A stretch of DNA of 64,000 nucleotides from JAAFIW01 sp031414805 (GTDB lineage Bacteria > Pseudomonadota > Gammaproteobacteria > Burkholderiales > Burkholderiaceae_C). Where the stretch lies: assembly GCA_031414805.1 (NCBI GenBank), contig JANOQJ010000056.1, positions 1 to 64,000 on the forward strand, written 5' to 3'. The translations under genes and the position numbers were made by a program. The notes under the pieces are model-generated. The model was not told the DNA's origin. It worked only from the letters and a program-made list of their open reading frames with translations, and searched no databases. This document shows, in pieces, positions 8,809-17,780 of the stretch (its first letter is position 1; every line of letters begins with the position of its first letter).

Positions 8809-9177
8809 CTACCGCTCGCAGCGCCCCTGTGCAGTCACCATGCCCCGCAGGTCGCTGGTCCAGGTTTGGGCGTCGGTGTCCAACTGGATGCGCTCGCCGT
8901 CAACCGCCGTGAGGATTTGCGTGCCGTTGAGGGAAAAGCTGTAGACCGGGGCGCCATCGACGCGTACCGCGAGCACGCGTTTGTCGTCATAGGCGATGTC
9001 GACGGTGCGCTTCCAGATGCTGCGCGCAGGCAGGTAAAACGGGCTGCAGTTCCAGGTGACGACAGCGGCTGGGTCGGCTGTGGATGTGACCGGCTTGTTT
9101 GTCGCCTGAGCAGCTACGGCGGCGATGAACACCATCGCGCAAACGGCCAACGCGTAGCGGATGGCATGAAGCGTCAC
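8809..9177 (-). CDS. Small exported protein of unknown function
   Basis: A 122-residue protein with an N-terminal signal peptide (hydrophobic stretch AVCAMVFIAAVAA) and a beta-rich mature part with two cysteines (WNCSPF, QGRCER). No family is recognised. Its ATG overlaps the stop of the cobalamin adenosyltransferase gene by four bases (ATGA at 9174-9177), implying translational coupling. Confidence 0.75.
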   Translation of the reverse strand: MTLHAIRYALAVCAMVFIAAVAAQATNKPVTSTADPAAVVTWNCSPFYLPARSIWKRTVDIAYDDKRVLAVRVDGAPVYSFSLNGTQILTAVDGERIQLDTDAQTWTSDLRGMVTAQGRCER

Positions 9178-9755
9178 ACAGGATCCTCGGGCGTATCAGC
9201 CGCTCGCGCCAGTCTTTCACTGCGCCAATACACGTCATCGCCGCCATTCAGGCGATTCAGCACCCGTGCCAGCACAAACAGCAGATCGCTCAGCCGGTTC
9301 AGATAGTGGCGTGGGGTTTCTTTCAAGGGTTCAATCGCCCCGAGGGCCACCACGGCGCGCTCAGCGCGGCGGGCCACGGTGCGGCAGACATGGGCTTGCG
9401 ACGCGGCGCGGCTGCCAGCAGGAAGAATGAACTCTTGCAGCTTGGGCAGTTGGGCGTTGTGGTCTGCCAGGGCTTGGTCGAGCACCAGCACGGCTTCGGG
9501 CTTGAGCAGCTCAAAGCCTGGAATGCTCAGCTCGCCACCCAGGTTGAACAGTTGGTGCTGCACCTCAACCAGCAGCTCGCGCACGTTGCCCGGCATGTCT
9601 TCGCACAGCAGCACGCCCAGGCACGAGTTCAGCTCGTCCACATCGCCCATGGCGTGCACGCGCAGGGCATCTTTGCGCACGCGGGTGTTGTCACCCAGCC
9701 CGGTGGTGCCATCGTCGCCGGTGCGCGTGGCTATTTGTGTGAGGCGTTGGCCCAT
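9174..9755 (-). CDS. Cob(I)alamin adenosyltransferase, PduO/MMAB type
   Basis: Transfers the adenosyl group of ATP to cob(I)alamin to make coenzyme B12. The N-terminal ATP-binding stretch TRTGDDGTTGLGD and the later RTVARRAERAVVAL and YLNRLSDLLFVLAR helices are diagnostic; the 193-aa length is normal. The ATG at 9755 is chosen because it gives the standard MGQRLTQIATRTGDDG start and has AAAAAGGA upstream; the longer frame runs into DUF1631 antisense sequence. Confidence 0.93.
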   Translation of the reverse strand: MGQRLTQIATRTGDDGTTGLGDNTRVRKDALRVHAMGDVDELNSCLGVLLCEDMPGNVRELLVEVQHQLFNLGGELSIPGFELLKPEAVLVLDQALADHNAQLPKLQEFILPAGSRAASQAHVCRTVARRAERAVVALGAIEPLKETPRHYLNRLSDLLFVLARVLNRLNGGDDVYWRSERLARAADTPEDPV

Positions 9756-9816
9756 CGGTTGAATATCCTTTTTCTGGCGAATCTGCGGCCCACAGGCTGC
9801 AAGGGAGTTAGGTTCC

Positions 9817-12474
9817 CTAGTGAATGGAGAGGCCGGCCGGTTGGCTGTTGCGCACGCCACCACCGCGTGTGCGGGGCTCGGGCTGCTGGGCCAAATGCTC
9901 GATGGCGTGGGCGACCACACTGTGGGCGTCTACGGGGCGCAGCAGGCGTTCACGGATCAGGCGCTCGCAACTGCGCCGGGTCATGGAGTGCGGCTGGCCG
10001 CCCTGGCTGGTAAACATAAACAGGGTTCCTTTGGTGCTGGCCCAAATCAGCTGGGCGCGCAACCAGCGGCGCTTGGAATACAAATCAACCCAGCAACCTT
10101 CGCGCAGCCCCGCCAGCACTTGGTCGGGGTCCAGCTCCACCACCTCGGGGGCTTGCACAAATTCGTTGACGAGTTCGTCATCGGGCTCCAGTGGCACGGT
10201 GTTGTCAGCATCGGATGGGTCGGAACGCACATATCGGTCGGCTGAATCGGCTGACAGTGCCGCGCCACTAGAGTCCACCGCGTCCTCGTCCAGCATCGAC
10301 GAGCCGTCTGCCCTCATCAGCAAGGCATCCATGGACGGCACGGTGTCAAAGAAACCGGCTTCGTCGACCTCCTGCCGGGCCAGCCACACGTCCTGGTTGC
10401 CTCGGGCCTTGGGCTTGCGCTGCTCGGCGGTGGCCGGCATTTCATAGTCTTCCATGGGCGCAAGCGCTGCCATTTCAGAGTCGGAGGCGTCTTGCTGGCT
10501 CTTGGCGCGGCGCAGTTTGAGCACGGGGCGATGCAGCTTTTCCAGCGTGTCAAAAAACGCCTGGGTTTCCACCGGCTCATGACCCACTTTGGCCAAGCCA
10601 TCGCGCAAGGTGCTGATCAACCGCGGAATCAACTCAAACAGCTTGGCTGGTGCTTTCAGCGTGACCTCGCGCTTGACGCTCCACAGCAGATCGCTGACCA
10701 CCAGGCCATACACACCCGCGTCGTCGCGGCCGGAGGTAATTCTGGCGTGCGCAATCACCAGCGCCCACGGGCCAAACAGGAAGTCCAGCACCGCCCCAGG
10801 CACTTTGTCCAGGTCCGGTCGCTTGCTCAGATCCCAGGACACCTGGTCTGCCAGGCTCTGGCGCTGCTCGGCCAGGCGCATAGCGGCAACGGCTTTGTCG
10901 CGCTGCTCCTGATCGGCTGCGTCTTCGCCTTGCCACAGCTGCTCAAACTGCTGCAAGGCCACGCTGAAGGGCTGGGCATCTTCAAACGTCTGCTCTTCGT
11001 TCAGCAGGTTGAATACGGGTGAAACCTGGCCGAAAAAGTGCGCGAATTCGGCTGCGTACTCGTCGTTGTATTTGAAGCTGCGCTCGGCCACCCGCTCGAT
11101 CAAGCGTCGACCGGGGTGTTGTTCGTCGCTCAAGAAGCGCGGGTCCACCATGGCCAGACGCAGCAGCGAGGGCTCCAGCGCAACGATCGCCTCGCGCACC
11201 GGCGCCAGCAGTCGGGGGTCTTGCGCCACTTGGCCCACCACCTTGCGCACCACCTCCAGGCCCAGCACCTGGCCAACTTGTTTGGCTTCTTTGCGTAGCT
11301 GGCTGCGCACCAAAGAGCGCTGACGCGCGCCGCTGTACTGACCCCAGGTATGCGGGTTCAACGGGCTGTCAACAGCCACCTCGCGCATGGGCCGCTCCAC
11401 CACGGGCATGCGCCGGTAGCGGCGGGCCAGGGGTTCGGCATACACCGGCTCGTCGTCCTCGTACAGCTCTTGCAGGGCATTCAGCTCCTGGTCAATCGCT
11501 TCGTAGTAGGCCGGTGCGAGGGCTTGCTGCGCATGGGGCGCGCCGTGGTACAAAAAGTTTTGAAACAGCGCGTCTTGCACACCGTAGGCCGACAGGTCGG
11601 CGTAGCTGGCCGGCTGGGCGTAGACCTGTTGATTGGGGTCACCCCCGTCTTGCTCGTTGCCTGGCTCGCCCGGGCCATACCCGCTTGCACCACCGGGGGC
11701 GCCTGGGCGACCGGAGCCACCGCGCCCCGCCGCTGCGCGAGGGGCGTTGCCTGTCGCAGGGTTGGCACCCGCGCGCGCAGCACCTGCGCCACCACCGCCT
11801 CCACCCACGCTGGAGGGGGTTTGCAAGACGCGGTAGCTGGCCACCTGCACATTGGCGGACTGCAGGCGGGTGGTGAGTGTTTTGTAAATTTCTTTGAGTT
11901 CGCGGGCAAAGCTGGGCGCGATGTGACGAATCCACAGCGCCGAGCGGTCACTGTCGGCATTAGCGCCCTCAGACAACAGGCTGCGCAAGGTGTCGGCAAA
12001 CACCTGCGGGCGCATGGGGTTTCGGTCAGGCTGCACGCTGGGCAGGCCAAGGGCCGTGCTCATCAAGCCGTCCAGCTCGCCCAGTTGCTGCTCGACGGCG
12101 GGCAACAACACCTGCATCAAACGCGACGATTCAATGGTTCTGGCGACCTGAGAGTCGTCCACCAAGGACAACTCCGAAAAATTTGAACTTTGATAAGCAG
12201 GGGCAGGCGCTGCCTTCGCGTCGGATTTGGCGTCCAGCGCATCGTGAAAAGCCCCTAGCAAGGCGATGGGAAACTGCACGCCCCAGTTGGTTTTCTGCTT
12301 TTGCAGTGCCGACCAGGCCTCCGCCAGGTTGTTGCGCTGGAACACCACGCTGCTGCGGCTTTCCGCATCCTGCATGGCGGCAACCGCGTGCTCCAGCGAC
12401 GCATCCAGAGCCTTTTTGGCCATGTCAGACGCTTCGCGGAAACACTGTTGAATAACGGGGGAAACAGACGGCAT
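9817..12474 (-). CDS. DUF1631 family protein
   Basis: An 885-residue cytoplasmic protein of the DUF1631 family, common in Beta- and Gammaproteobacteria and of unsettled function. The N-terminal helical half is separated by a Gly/Ala-rich low-complexity spacer (about residues 225-290, GGGGGGAGAAR, then GRGGSGRPGAPGG) from a conserved C-terminal half. The last part, GCWVDLYSKRRWLRAQLIW, is a small beta domain reminiscent of PilZ-type folds. ATG at 12474; a second Met at residue 18 (MAKKALD) is an alternative start. Confidence 0.88.
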   Translation of the reverse strand: MPSVSPVIQQCFREASDMAKKALDASLEHAVAAMQDAESRSSVVFQRNNLAEAWSALQKQKTNWGVQFPIALLGAFHDALDAKSDAKAAPAPAYQSSNFSELSLVDDSQVARTIESSRLMQVLLPAVEQQLGELDGLMSTALGLPSVQPDRNPMRPQVFADTLRSLLSEGANADSDRSALWIRHIAPSFARELKEIYKTLTTRLQSANVQVASYRVLQTPSSVGGGGGGAGAARAGANPATGNAPRAAAGRGGSGRPGAPGGASGYGPGEPGNEQDGGDPNQQVYAQPASYADLSAYGVQDALFQNFLYHGAPHAQQALAPAYYEAIDQELNALQELYEDDEPVYAEPLARRYRRMPVVERPMREVAVDSPLNPHTWGQYSGARQRSLVRSQLRKEAKQVGQVLGLEVVRKVVGQVAQDPRLLAPVREAIVALEPSLLRLAMVDPRFLSDEQHPGRRLIERVAERSFKYNDEYAAEFAHFFGQVSPVFNLLNEEQTFEDAQPFSVALQQFEQLWQGEDAADQEQRDKAVAAMRLAEQRQSLADQVSWDLSKRPDLDKVPGAVLDFLFGPWALVIAHARITSGRDDAGVYGLVVSDLLWSVKREVTLKAPAKLFELIPRLISTLRDGLAKVGHEPVETQAFFDTLEKLHRPVLKLRRAKSQQDASDSEMAALAPMEDYEMPATAEQRKPKARGNQDVWLARQEVDEAGFFDTVPSMDALLMRADGSSMLDEDAVDSSGAALSADSADRYVRSDPSDADNTVPLEPDDELVNEFVQAPEVVELDPDQVLAGLREGCWVDLYSKRRWLRAQLIWASTKGTLFMFTSQGGQPHSMTRRSCERLIRERLLRPVDAHSVVAHAIEHLAQQPEPRTRGGGVRNSQPAGLSIH

Positions 12475-12629
12475 GGAATGTCAGATCGGGAAAGACGTTT
12501 TTGTCAAAGTGTACGGGGGGCCGGTGACAAACCTATCACTTCTTTACTAGGGCTGGGGTAGAACCTAGGGGTACTTGAGACATAAGCCACATGGCGCTCA
12601 AACCACAGAAGTTCAACAGATTAAATGCA

Positions 12630-12689
12630 AAATTGGCCTTCAGCCCTTATGGAATATGCTCAAACAGCTATATATTTAGTAGCAAATCA
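12630..12689. repeat. Interspersed repeat copy 3, at waaF 3' end
   Basis: AATTGGCCTTCAGCCCTTAT, then GCTCAAACAGCTATATATTT and AGTAGCAAATC match the family. The copy runs into the waaF coding sequence and provides its last codons and TAG stop. Confidence 0.85.
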
Positions 12690-13717
12690 AGCACCTGCTG
12701 AGGCCGTAGGTCTTGCAGGCAACGGGTATGGCCCAGTGGGCACTCGCGTGCAAAACACGGCGCGCAGTCCAGCGCAGGTTGGTAATGCGGGTCTTGCTTG
12801 AGCCACAACACCTGCGCCTTGGCATTTAAAGGCGGCGTGTGCAGTGGGCTGGACGAGCCAAACACCGCCACCTGGCGGATGCCCAGCGCGGCGGCCACGT
12901 GCATCAGGCCGCTGTCGTTGCTCACGACGGCTTGTGCGCCGGCCAGCACGGCCATGGCCTGGGCCAGCGTGGTGTGGCCTGCCAGGTTGATGCAGTTCGG
13001 CGCGCGATCGGCAATTTCCCGGCATAAATCGGCTTCTTTAGCGGAGCCGAGCAACACCACGGGCTGGCCCATAAGACGGGCCAGCTGCGAAAAATGGCTG
13101 GCGGGCCAGCGCTTGGCGCTGCCGTATTCGCTGCCAGGCGCGAAGGCCGCGTAAGCCGCAGGCAGCTGAAAAGGGGCGAGCGCCTGAGCAGCCTGCTGGG
13201 GTGATACACGCAGCTGCGGGCGGTCGCTGGCCACGTCGCTATGGCCGCTCAGAGCCGAGTAAAACGGAACCATCGCGGGCCGCGTGCCCTTGGCGGGGTT
13301 TTTCAACCGGTGCGTGAGCAGCCCTAAGCGAGCCTCGCCCAGGTAGCCCACCCGCTTGGGAATACTGGCCAGCCAGGGCAGCAAGGCGGACTTGAGCGAG
13401 TTGGGCAGCACATAGGCCACCCCGAACTGGTTTTTGATCTGGCTGGCTAGCTGCCGACGACCCCGCAAGTCGAGTCGCCCGTGGGCAAACGGCAAATCAA
13501 TGCACGCAAACACCGACCCCATGGCCCGATACACCGGGCTGATGTGCGGCAACGCTGCCACCGTGATGCGCTCGCCGCGCGCGTGCAGGCGGCGCAGCAA
13601 AGGCTCGGTCATCACGGCGTCACCAATCCATTGGGGGGCAATGACCAGGGAATGATGGATGACCTCGCGCGGGGCGCTCGATGACAGAGGACCCATACGA
13701 GCGCTACGCCCTGTCAT
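12668..13717 (-). CDS. waaF: Lipopolysaccharide heptosyltransferase II
   Basis: Glycosyltransferase family 9 enzyme adding the second heptose to the LPS inner core. The start motif LVIAPQWIGDAVMTEPLL, the central FAPGSEYGSAKRWP and the C-terminal VSNDSGLMHVAAALGI are typical of WaaF, as is the CAPCFARECPLGHTRCL segment. The length is 349 aa. Starts at 13717 or at the internal ATG 13696 are both possible; an 11-bp inverted repeat (13674-13731) spans this area. The final codons and stop lie in an interspersed repeat. Confidence 0.92.
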   Translation of the reverse strand: MTGRSARMGPLSSSAPREVIHHSLVIAPQWIGDAVMTEPLLRRLHARGERITVAALPHISPVYRAMGSVFACIDLPFAHGRLDLRGRRQLASQIKNQFGVAYVLPNSLKSALLPWLASIPKRVGYLGEARLGLLTHRLKNPAKGTRPAMVPFYSALSGHSDVASDRPQLRVSPQQAAQALAPFQLPAAYAAFAPGSEYGSAKRWPASHFSQLARLMGQPVVLLGSAKEADLCREIADRAPNCINLAGHTTLAQAMAVLAGAQAVVSNDSGLMHVAAALGIRQVAVFGSSSPLHTPPLNAKAQVLWLKQDPHYQPALDCAPCFARECPLGHTRCLQDLRPQQVLDLLLNI

Positions 13718-13731
13718 CCTTCATCGAGCGC
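13674..13731. other. Inverted repeat over the waaF start
   Basis: GCGCTCGATGA (13674-13684) and TCATCGAGCGC (13721-13731) are perfect complements, with a further pair GACAGAGGACC / GGTCATCTGTC nested outside. The structure covers the candidate waaF start codons and could influence start selection. Confidence 0.4.
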
Positions 13732-13756
13732 GCAGCGCAAGGTCATCTGTCATTGA

Positions 13757-13969
13757 TCAATGCGCGTGAACGTGCTCGCCGGCCGCCAGTTGGTACTGCG
13801 TGCCGCAATACGGGCACTTGACGGGCTCGCCCGATGCGGCGGCGGTGGCCACATCCAGAAACACCCGGGGATGGCCGCTCCACAGCTCCATGCCGGCCAG
13901 TTTATTGGGGCAAAACACGCCGCCCTGGGGGTTCAGCTGGGCGGCTTTGAGTTCGATGGTTTTGCTCAT
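13757..13969 (-). CDS. zf-CHCC zinc-finger protein
   Basis: A 70-residue protein of the zf-CHCC family (related to the NDUFS6 zinc-finger). It has FCPN, GHPRVF and CPYCGTQY giving a Cys-His-Cys-Cys metal site, with a His-rich tail HVHAH. It lies between ilvE and waaF on the same strand, 11 bp after ilvE, a neighbourhood common in Burkholderiales. Its function is not established. Confidence 0.9.
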   Translation of the reverse strand: MSKTIELKAAQLNPQGGVFCPNKLAGMELWSGHPRVFLDVATAAASGEPVKCPYCGTQYQLAAGEHVHAH

Positions 13970-13980
13970 ATCAAGCCTGC

Positions 13981-14952
13981 TTAAACCTTGGCCAGCCAGC
14001 TGGCGTACTTCGCGTTGCGGCCACCCACGATGTCGAAAAACGCCGCCTGAATTTTCTCGGTGATGGGCCCGCGCGAGCCGCCATCGCCCCTGTTGCCAAT
14101 TTCCACCCGATCCAGTTCGCGAATCGGCGTGACCTCGGCTGCGGTACCGCTGAAAAACGCCTCGTCCGCGATGTAGATCTCGTCGCGGGTGATAGGTTTT
14201 TCCACCAGCTTGATGCCCAAATCAGCGCAGATGGAAAAAATGGTGTTGCGGGTGATGCCGTTGAGTGCACCGGCGCTGGAGTCCGGTGTGTAGACCACGC
14301 CTTTGCGCACGATGAACACGTTTTCGCCCGCACCTTCCGACACAAAGCCTTGTGGGTCCAGCAGTAGCGCCTCGTCATAGCCTTCGTCGGTGGCTTCCAT
14401 GTTGGCCAGAATCGAGTTGGTGTAGTTGCTCACTGCCTTGGCGTGAATCATGGTGATGTTCACGTGATGGCGCGTGAAGCTGGAGGTTTTCACGCGGATG
14501 CCGCGCTTCAAACCTTCTTCGCCCAGGTACGCACCCCATGGCCAGGCGGCAATCATCAAGTGCACGGTGTTGCCCTTGGGCGAGACGCCCAGTTTCTCGG
14601 AGCCAATCCAGGTCAGCGGGCGGATGTAGCAGCTGGGCAGCTTGTTAGCGCGCACCACGTCCAAGGTGGCTTGCATGACTTCTGCCTGCGTGAACGGGAT
14701 CTTCATACGCAAAATTTTGGCGCTGTTGAACAACCGCTCAGTGTGTTCTTCCAGGCGAAAAACCCCGGTGCTGCCGTCTTGCAGATGGTAGGCACGCACA
14801 CCTTCAAATGCGCCGCAACCGTAGTGCAGGGTGTGCGTGAGCACATGAATCTTGGCGTCACGCCACTCGACCAACTGGCCATCCATCCAGATTTTGCCGT
14901 CGCGGTCATGCAAGGCGGTGGCGGTGGCGGGGGTGGTGGCAGTGGCGCTCAT
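13981..14952 (-). CDS. ilvE: Branched-chain amino acid aminotransferase
   Basis: PLP class IV transaminase performing the last step of Val, Leu and Ile synthesis. Visible are LTHTLHYGCGAFEGVRAY, RPLTWIGSEKLGV, the PLP-lysine region MIHAKAVSNYTNS, and EGAGENVF. The start at 14952 is chosen for its AAGGA seven bases upstream and because it gives a typical N-terminus; a longer frame to 15006 lacks such support. Length 323 aa. It heads a run with zf-CHCC and waaF. Confidence 0.95.
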   Translation of the reverse strand: MSATATTPATATALHDRDGKIWMDGQLVEWRDAKIHVLTHTLHYGCGAFEGVRAYHLQDGSTGVFRLEEHTERLFNSAKILRMKIPFTQAEVMQATLDVVRANKLPSCYIRPLTWIGSEKLGVSPKGNTVHLMIAAWPWGAYLGEEGLKRGIRVKTSSFTRHHVNITMIHAKAVSNYTNSILANMEATDEGYDEALLLDPQGFVSEGAGENVFIVRKGVVYTPDSSAGALNGITRNTIFSICADLGIKLVEKPITRDEIYIADEAFFSGTAAEVTPIRELDRVEIGNRGDGGSRGPITEKIQAAFFDIVGGRNAKYASWLAKV

Positions 14953-14992
14953 CAGGTGTCCTTGTGCAGGGAAAGTGGCAAAGCACCAGATT

Positions 14993-15409
14993 TTACGGTT
15001 GACCATCCGCTGATGGTTCGGGCGTCGGCCGTACCAGCTCCCAGGTGGTCAGCTTGCCGCCCACAAAGGTGCCAGTGACATGCGACTGGCCTTCGTCTGT
15101 CCAGCGAAACAACTCGGGTTGCTCGTCGCGTGGCGACAGTTGTTGGCCCAGGGATTTGGTCATTCCAACCACGTGCAGCAGGGTCACGCCGGGCTGCAGG
15201 CGGGCATTCAGCATGACCGCGCTGGCCACAAAGCCAATCGGCTGGTTGGCTGCTTTGCGCAGTACCTGCATAGTGCGCGTCAGGTGCAACAGCAGCCACA
15301 TCACCATGGCCCCTGCCGCCACGGCTACGCCGGCCCAGCTGTATTGGCGGTAGGCAAATGCGGTCAACAAAACGGCGGCCGCGGCAATCAGAATGGTTTG
15401 GAATCTCAT
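14993..15409 (-). CDS. Small membrane protein of unknown function
   Basis: A roughly 138-residue protein starting MRFQTIL with two adjacent hydrophobic segments (about 3-20 and 27-46), followed by a soluble C-terminal domain containing MLNARLQPGVTLLHVVGMT and WTDEGQSHVTGTFVGGKL. It probably sits in the inner membrane. It lies upstream of ilvE on the same strand with 40 bp between. No family was recognised with confidence. Confidence 0.7.
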   Translation of the reverse strand: MRFQTILIAAAAVLLTAFAYRQYSWAGVAVAAGAMVMWLLLHLTRTMQVLRKAANQPIGFVASAVMLNARLQPGVTLLHVVGMTKSLGQQLSPRDEQPELFRWTDEGQSHVTGTFVGGKLTTWELVRPTPEPSADGQP

Positions 15410-15470
15410 GCGGTTAATTGTTGCAGGCGCGCGCGTGGGATTTGCGCCAACTACGTAGCGCACTGAAAAC

Positions 15471-16256
15471 TCACGCAGTCATGCGCCCCGTGCGCAAGGC
15501 AATCGCCCAATCCGCCCGGCCGCGTTGCTCAGCCAGCTGGGCCATCGGCTCAAAGTCATAGGCCACGCAGCGCAAGTCCGCCGACCACCCGGCTGCTGTC
15601 TGGCGCACCATGGCATAGCGTGCGTGGGGGCTGCCGGTTTCGATGTGGTGCACAAATGGATGGGCATCGTCGTAAGCCGGCAAGCCCACGCTGCCCGGGT
15701 TAACGATGGTGATGGACTGCAACGTGTCGGGCGAGGCCACCACCGCCACGCGCGGCACGTGGGTGTGGCCGCAGATGATCAGGCAGGCGCGGGTGTGCGC
15801 GCCCGTGCCCAGGCGCGAGGCGATTTCTGCCTGCGACGCGGCCCGCACACCGCGCGAGCCGTGTTGGCCGAAATCGTCGGTCACCGTTTCCAGCCAGTAG
15901 TGCAAGTCACTGCTGGGCGTGCCGTGGCACACAAACACTTGGTCGCTCAGCCACCGGGTGGGCGGCGCGCTGGCCAGCCAGGCACGGTGGGCAGGTGTGA
16001 TTTCGCTGGCCGTGCAGGCGTCGCTGCGGCTCAGGCGCTCGGGCGGCAGCGTCAGCAACTGGCGCTCGTGGTTGCCGGCAATCATCGGAATGCGCCGCGC
16101 CATCAGCAAATCAGCCGTGGCGGCTGAGGCCAGCGGGCCACCCAAGGTGTCGCCGGGGTTGATGATGATGTCGACACCTTCGCGGTCAATATCAGCCAAC
16201 ACCGCCTGCAGGGCGGGCAGGTTGCCGTGGATGTCGGAAATCACTGCAATTTTCAT
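15471..16256 (-). CDS. Calcineurin-like metallophosphoesterase
   Basis: Predicted phosphodiesterase or phosphatase with a binuclear metal site. The five metallophosphatase blocks are visible in order: DIHGN (residue 8 on), GDTLGG, GNHE, the later CGHTHVPR and VNPGSVGLP. It resembles the YfcE/DUF2436-type small phosphoesterases; the substrate is unknown. An interspersed repeat lies just upstream of the start. Confidence 0.88.
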   Translation of the reverse strand: MKIAVISDIHGNLPALQAVLADIDREGVDIIINPGDTLGGPLASAATADLLMARRIPMIAGNHERQLLTLPPERLSRSDACTASEITPAHRAWLASAPPTRWLSDQVFVCHGTPSSDLHYWLETVTDDFGQHGSRGVRAASQAEIASRLGTGAHTRACLIICGHTHVPRVAVVASPDTLQSITIVNPGSVGLPAYDDAHPFVHHIETGSPHARYAMVRQTAAGWSADLRCVAYDFEPMAQLAEQRGRADWAIALRTGRMTA

Positions 16257-16260
16257 TGAA

Positions 16261-16316
16261 TTAGCCTCCAGCCCTTGTAAATACTGCTCAAGCAGCTATT
16301 AATTCAGTAGCAATCT
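16261..16316. repeat. Interspersed repeat copy 4 (radA/phosphoesterase gap)
   Basis: AGCCCTTGTAAATACTGCTC, then AAGCAGCTATTAATTCAGTA and GCAATC: one of the best-preserved copies, filling the 59-bp gap between two minus-strand genes. Confidence 0.92.
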
Positions 16317-17704
16317 CAGTTTAAACCCCGCACCACCTCCAGCGCCTGCTCAATCCGCTCCACGGCGTGAATCGTCAGGCCCTCAATCTCCTTGCTACCC
16401 TTCTTGGGCGCATTGGCTTTGGGCACGATGGCCACGCTAAACCCCAGCTTGGCCGCCTCGCGCAGCCGCTCCTGGCCACGTGGCGCGGGGCGCACCTCGC
16501 CGGCCAGGCCCACTTCGCCAAACGCCAAAAAGCCCTTGGGCAGCGGCTTGCCGCGCAGGCTGGAAGTGATCGCCAGCATCACCGCCAAGTCAGCCGCGGG
16601 CTCGGTGATGCGCACACCGCCGACCGCATTCACAAACACGTCTTGATCCATACACGCCACACCCGCATGGCGGTGCAGCACGGCCAGCAGCATGGCCAGG
16701 CGGTCGCGGTCCAGGCCCACACTCAGGCGACGGGGTGAAGGACCACCGCTGTCCACCAGCGCCTGGATTTCAACCAGCAGCGGGCGCGTGCCCTCCAAGG
16801 TCACCATCACGCAGCTGCCCGGCACCGGCTCGGCGTGCTGACTCAAGAAGATGGCGCTGGGGTTGCTCACGCCCTTCAAACCCTTCTCCGTCATGGCAAA
16901 CACGCCAATTTCGTTCACTGCACCAAAGCGGTTCTTGATGGCGCGCACCAGCCGAAAGCTGCTGTGCGTGTCGCCCTCAAAGTACAACACCGTGTCCACC
17001 ATGTGCTCCAGCACGCGCGGCCCGGCCAACGCGCCTTCCTTGGTCACATGCCCCACCAGCACGATGGCCACGCCGCTGGCTTTGGCGATACGCGTCAGAT
17101 GCGCCGCGCATTCGCGCACCTGCGAGACCGAGCCGGGCGCCGAGCTGAGCTGGTCGGAGTACATGGTTTGAATCGAGTCAATCACCGCAATGCCCGGCTG
17201 CTGCGCCTGCAAAGTGGCCAGGATTTTTTCCAGCTGCGTCTCCGCCAGCACATTCACCCGCGAGCCATCCAGCCCCAAGCGCCGCGCCCGCATGGCCACT
17301 TGCGCGCCGGATTCTTCGCCTGTCACATATAAGGTTTTCAAAGCCGCGCGCTGCATGCTGTCCAGCGCCTGCAGCAGCAAGGTCGATTTGCCAATGCCCG
17401 GGTCGCCACCAATCAACACCACCCCGCCTTCCACCATGCCCCCGCCCAGCACGCGATCCAGTTCGTCCAGCCCGGTGGGCGTGCGGTCAATCTCGCTGGC
17501 GTCGATGTCGGCCAGTGCCGTCACGGCGGAGGCAGGCGCGAGCGAGGCATGTTGGCCACCCAGCCGGTTCTTGCTGGGCGCGCTACTTTGCGCGACCGAT
17601 TCGACCAGCGTGTTCCACGCCTTGCAATGCGGGCACTGCCCCAACCAGCGCGGGGTTTCACCGCCGCACTCGCTACAGGTGTAGATAGTTTTTTCTTTGG
17701 CCAT
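16316..17704 (-). CDS. radA: DNA repair protein RadA
   Basis: RecA-like branch-migration ATPase in recombinational repair. An N-terminal zinc finger uses Cys10, Cys13, Cys24 and Cys27; Walker A GGDPGIGKST lies at about 99-108; the RadA-specific KNRFG motif is near 255; a Lon-protease-like C-terminal domain follows. The 462-aa length is normal. The stop lies at the edge of an interspersed repeat. Confidence 0.97.
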   Translation of the reverse strand: MAKEKTIYTCSECGGETPRWLGQCPHCKAWNTLVESVAQSSAPSKNRLGGQHASLAPASAVTALADIDASEIDRTPTGLDELDRVLGGGMVEGGVVLIGGDPGIGKSTLLLQALDSMQRAALKTLYVTGEESGAQVAMRARRLGLDGSRVNVLAETQLEKILATLQAQQPGIAVIDSIQTMYSDQLSSAPGSVSQVRECAAHLTRIAKASGVAIVLVGHVTKEGALAGPRVLEHMVDTVLYFEGDTHSSFRLVRAIKNRFGAVNEIGVFAMTEKGLKGVSNPSAIFLSQHAEPVPGSCVMVTLEGTRPLLVEIQALVDSGGPSPRRLSVGLDRDRLAMLLAVLHRHAGVACMDQDVFVNAVGGVRITEPAADLAVMLAITSSLRGKPLPKGFLAFGEVGLAGEVRPAPRGQERLREAAKLGFSVAIVPKANAPKKGSKEIEGLTIHAVERIEQALEVVRGLN

Positions 17705-17780
17705 GGGTACTCAATCGGGATAAAATCGTGTCTTCGAGAGACAAAAGTCGGCTTCATGCGGTGTGGTGATTCGGTTCACC

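Noticed and set aside
9756..9920. N-terminal extension of the cobalamin adenosyltransferase
   Set aside because: The extra 55 residues are antisense to DUF1631 codons and are absent from the family; the ATG at 9755 has a good ribosome site.
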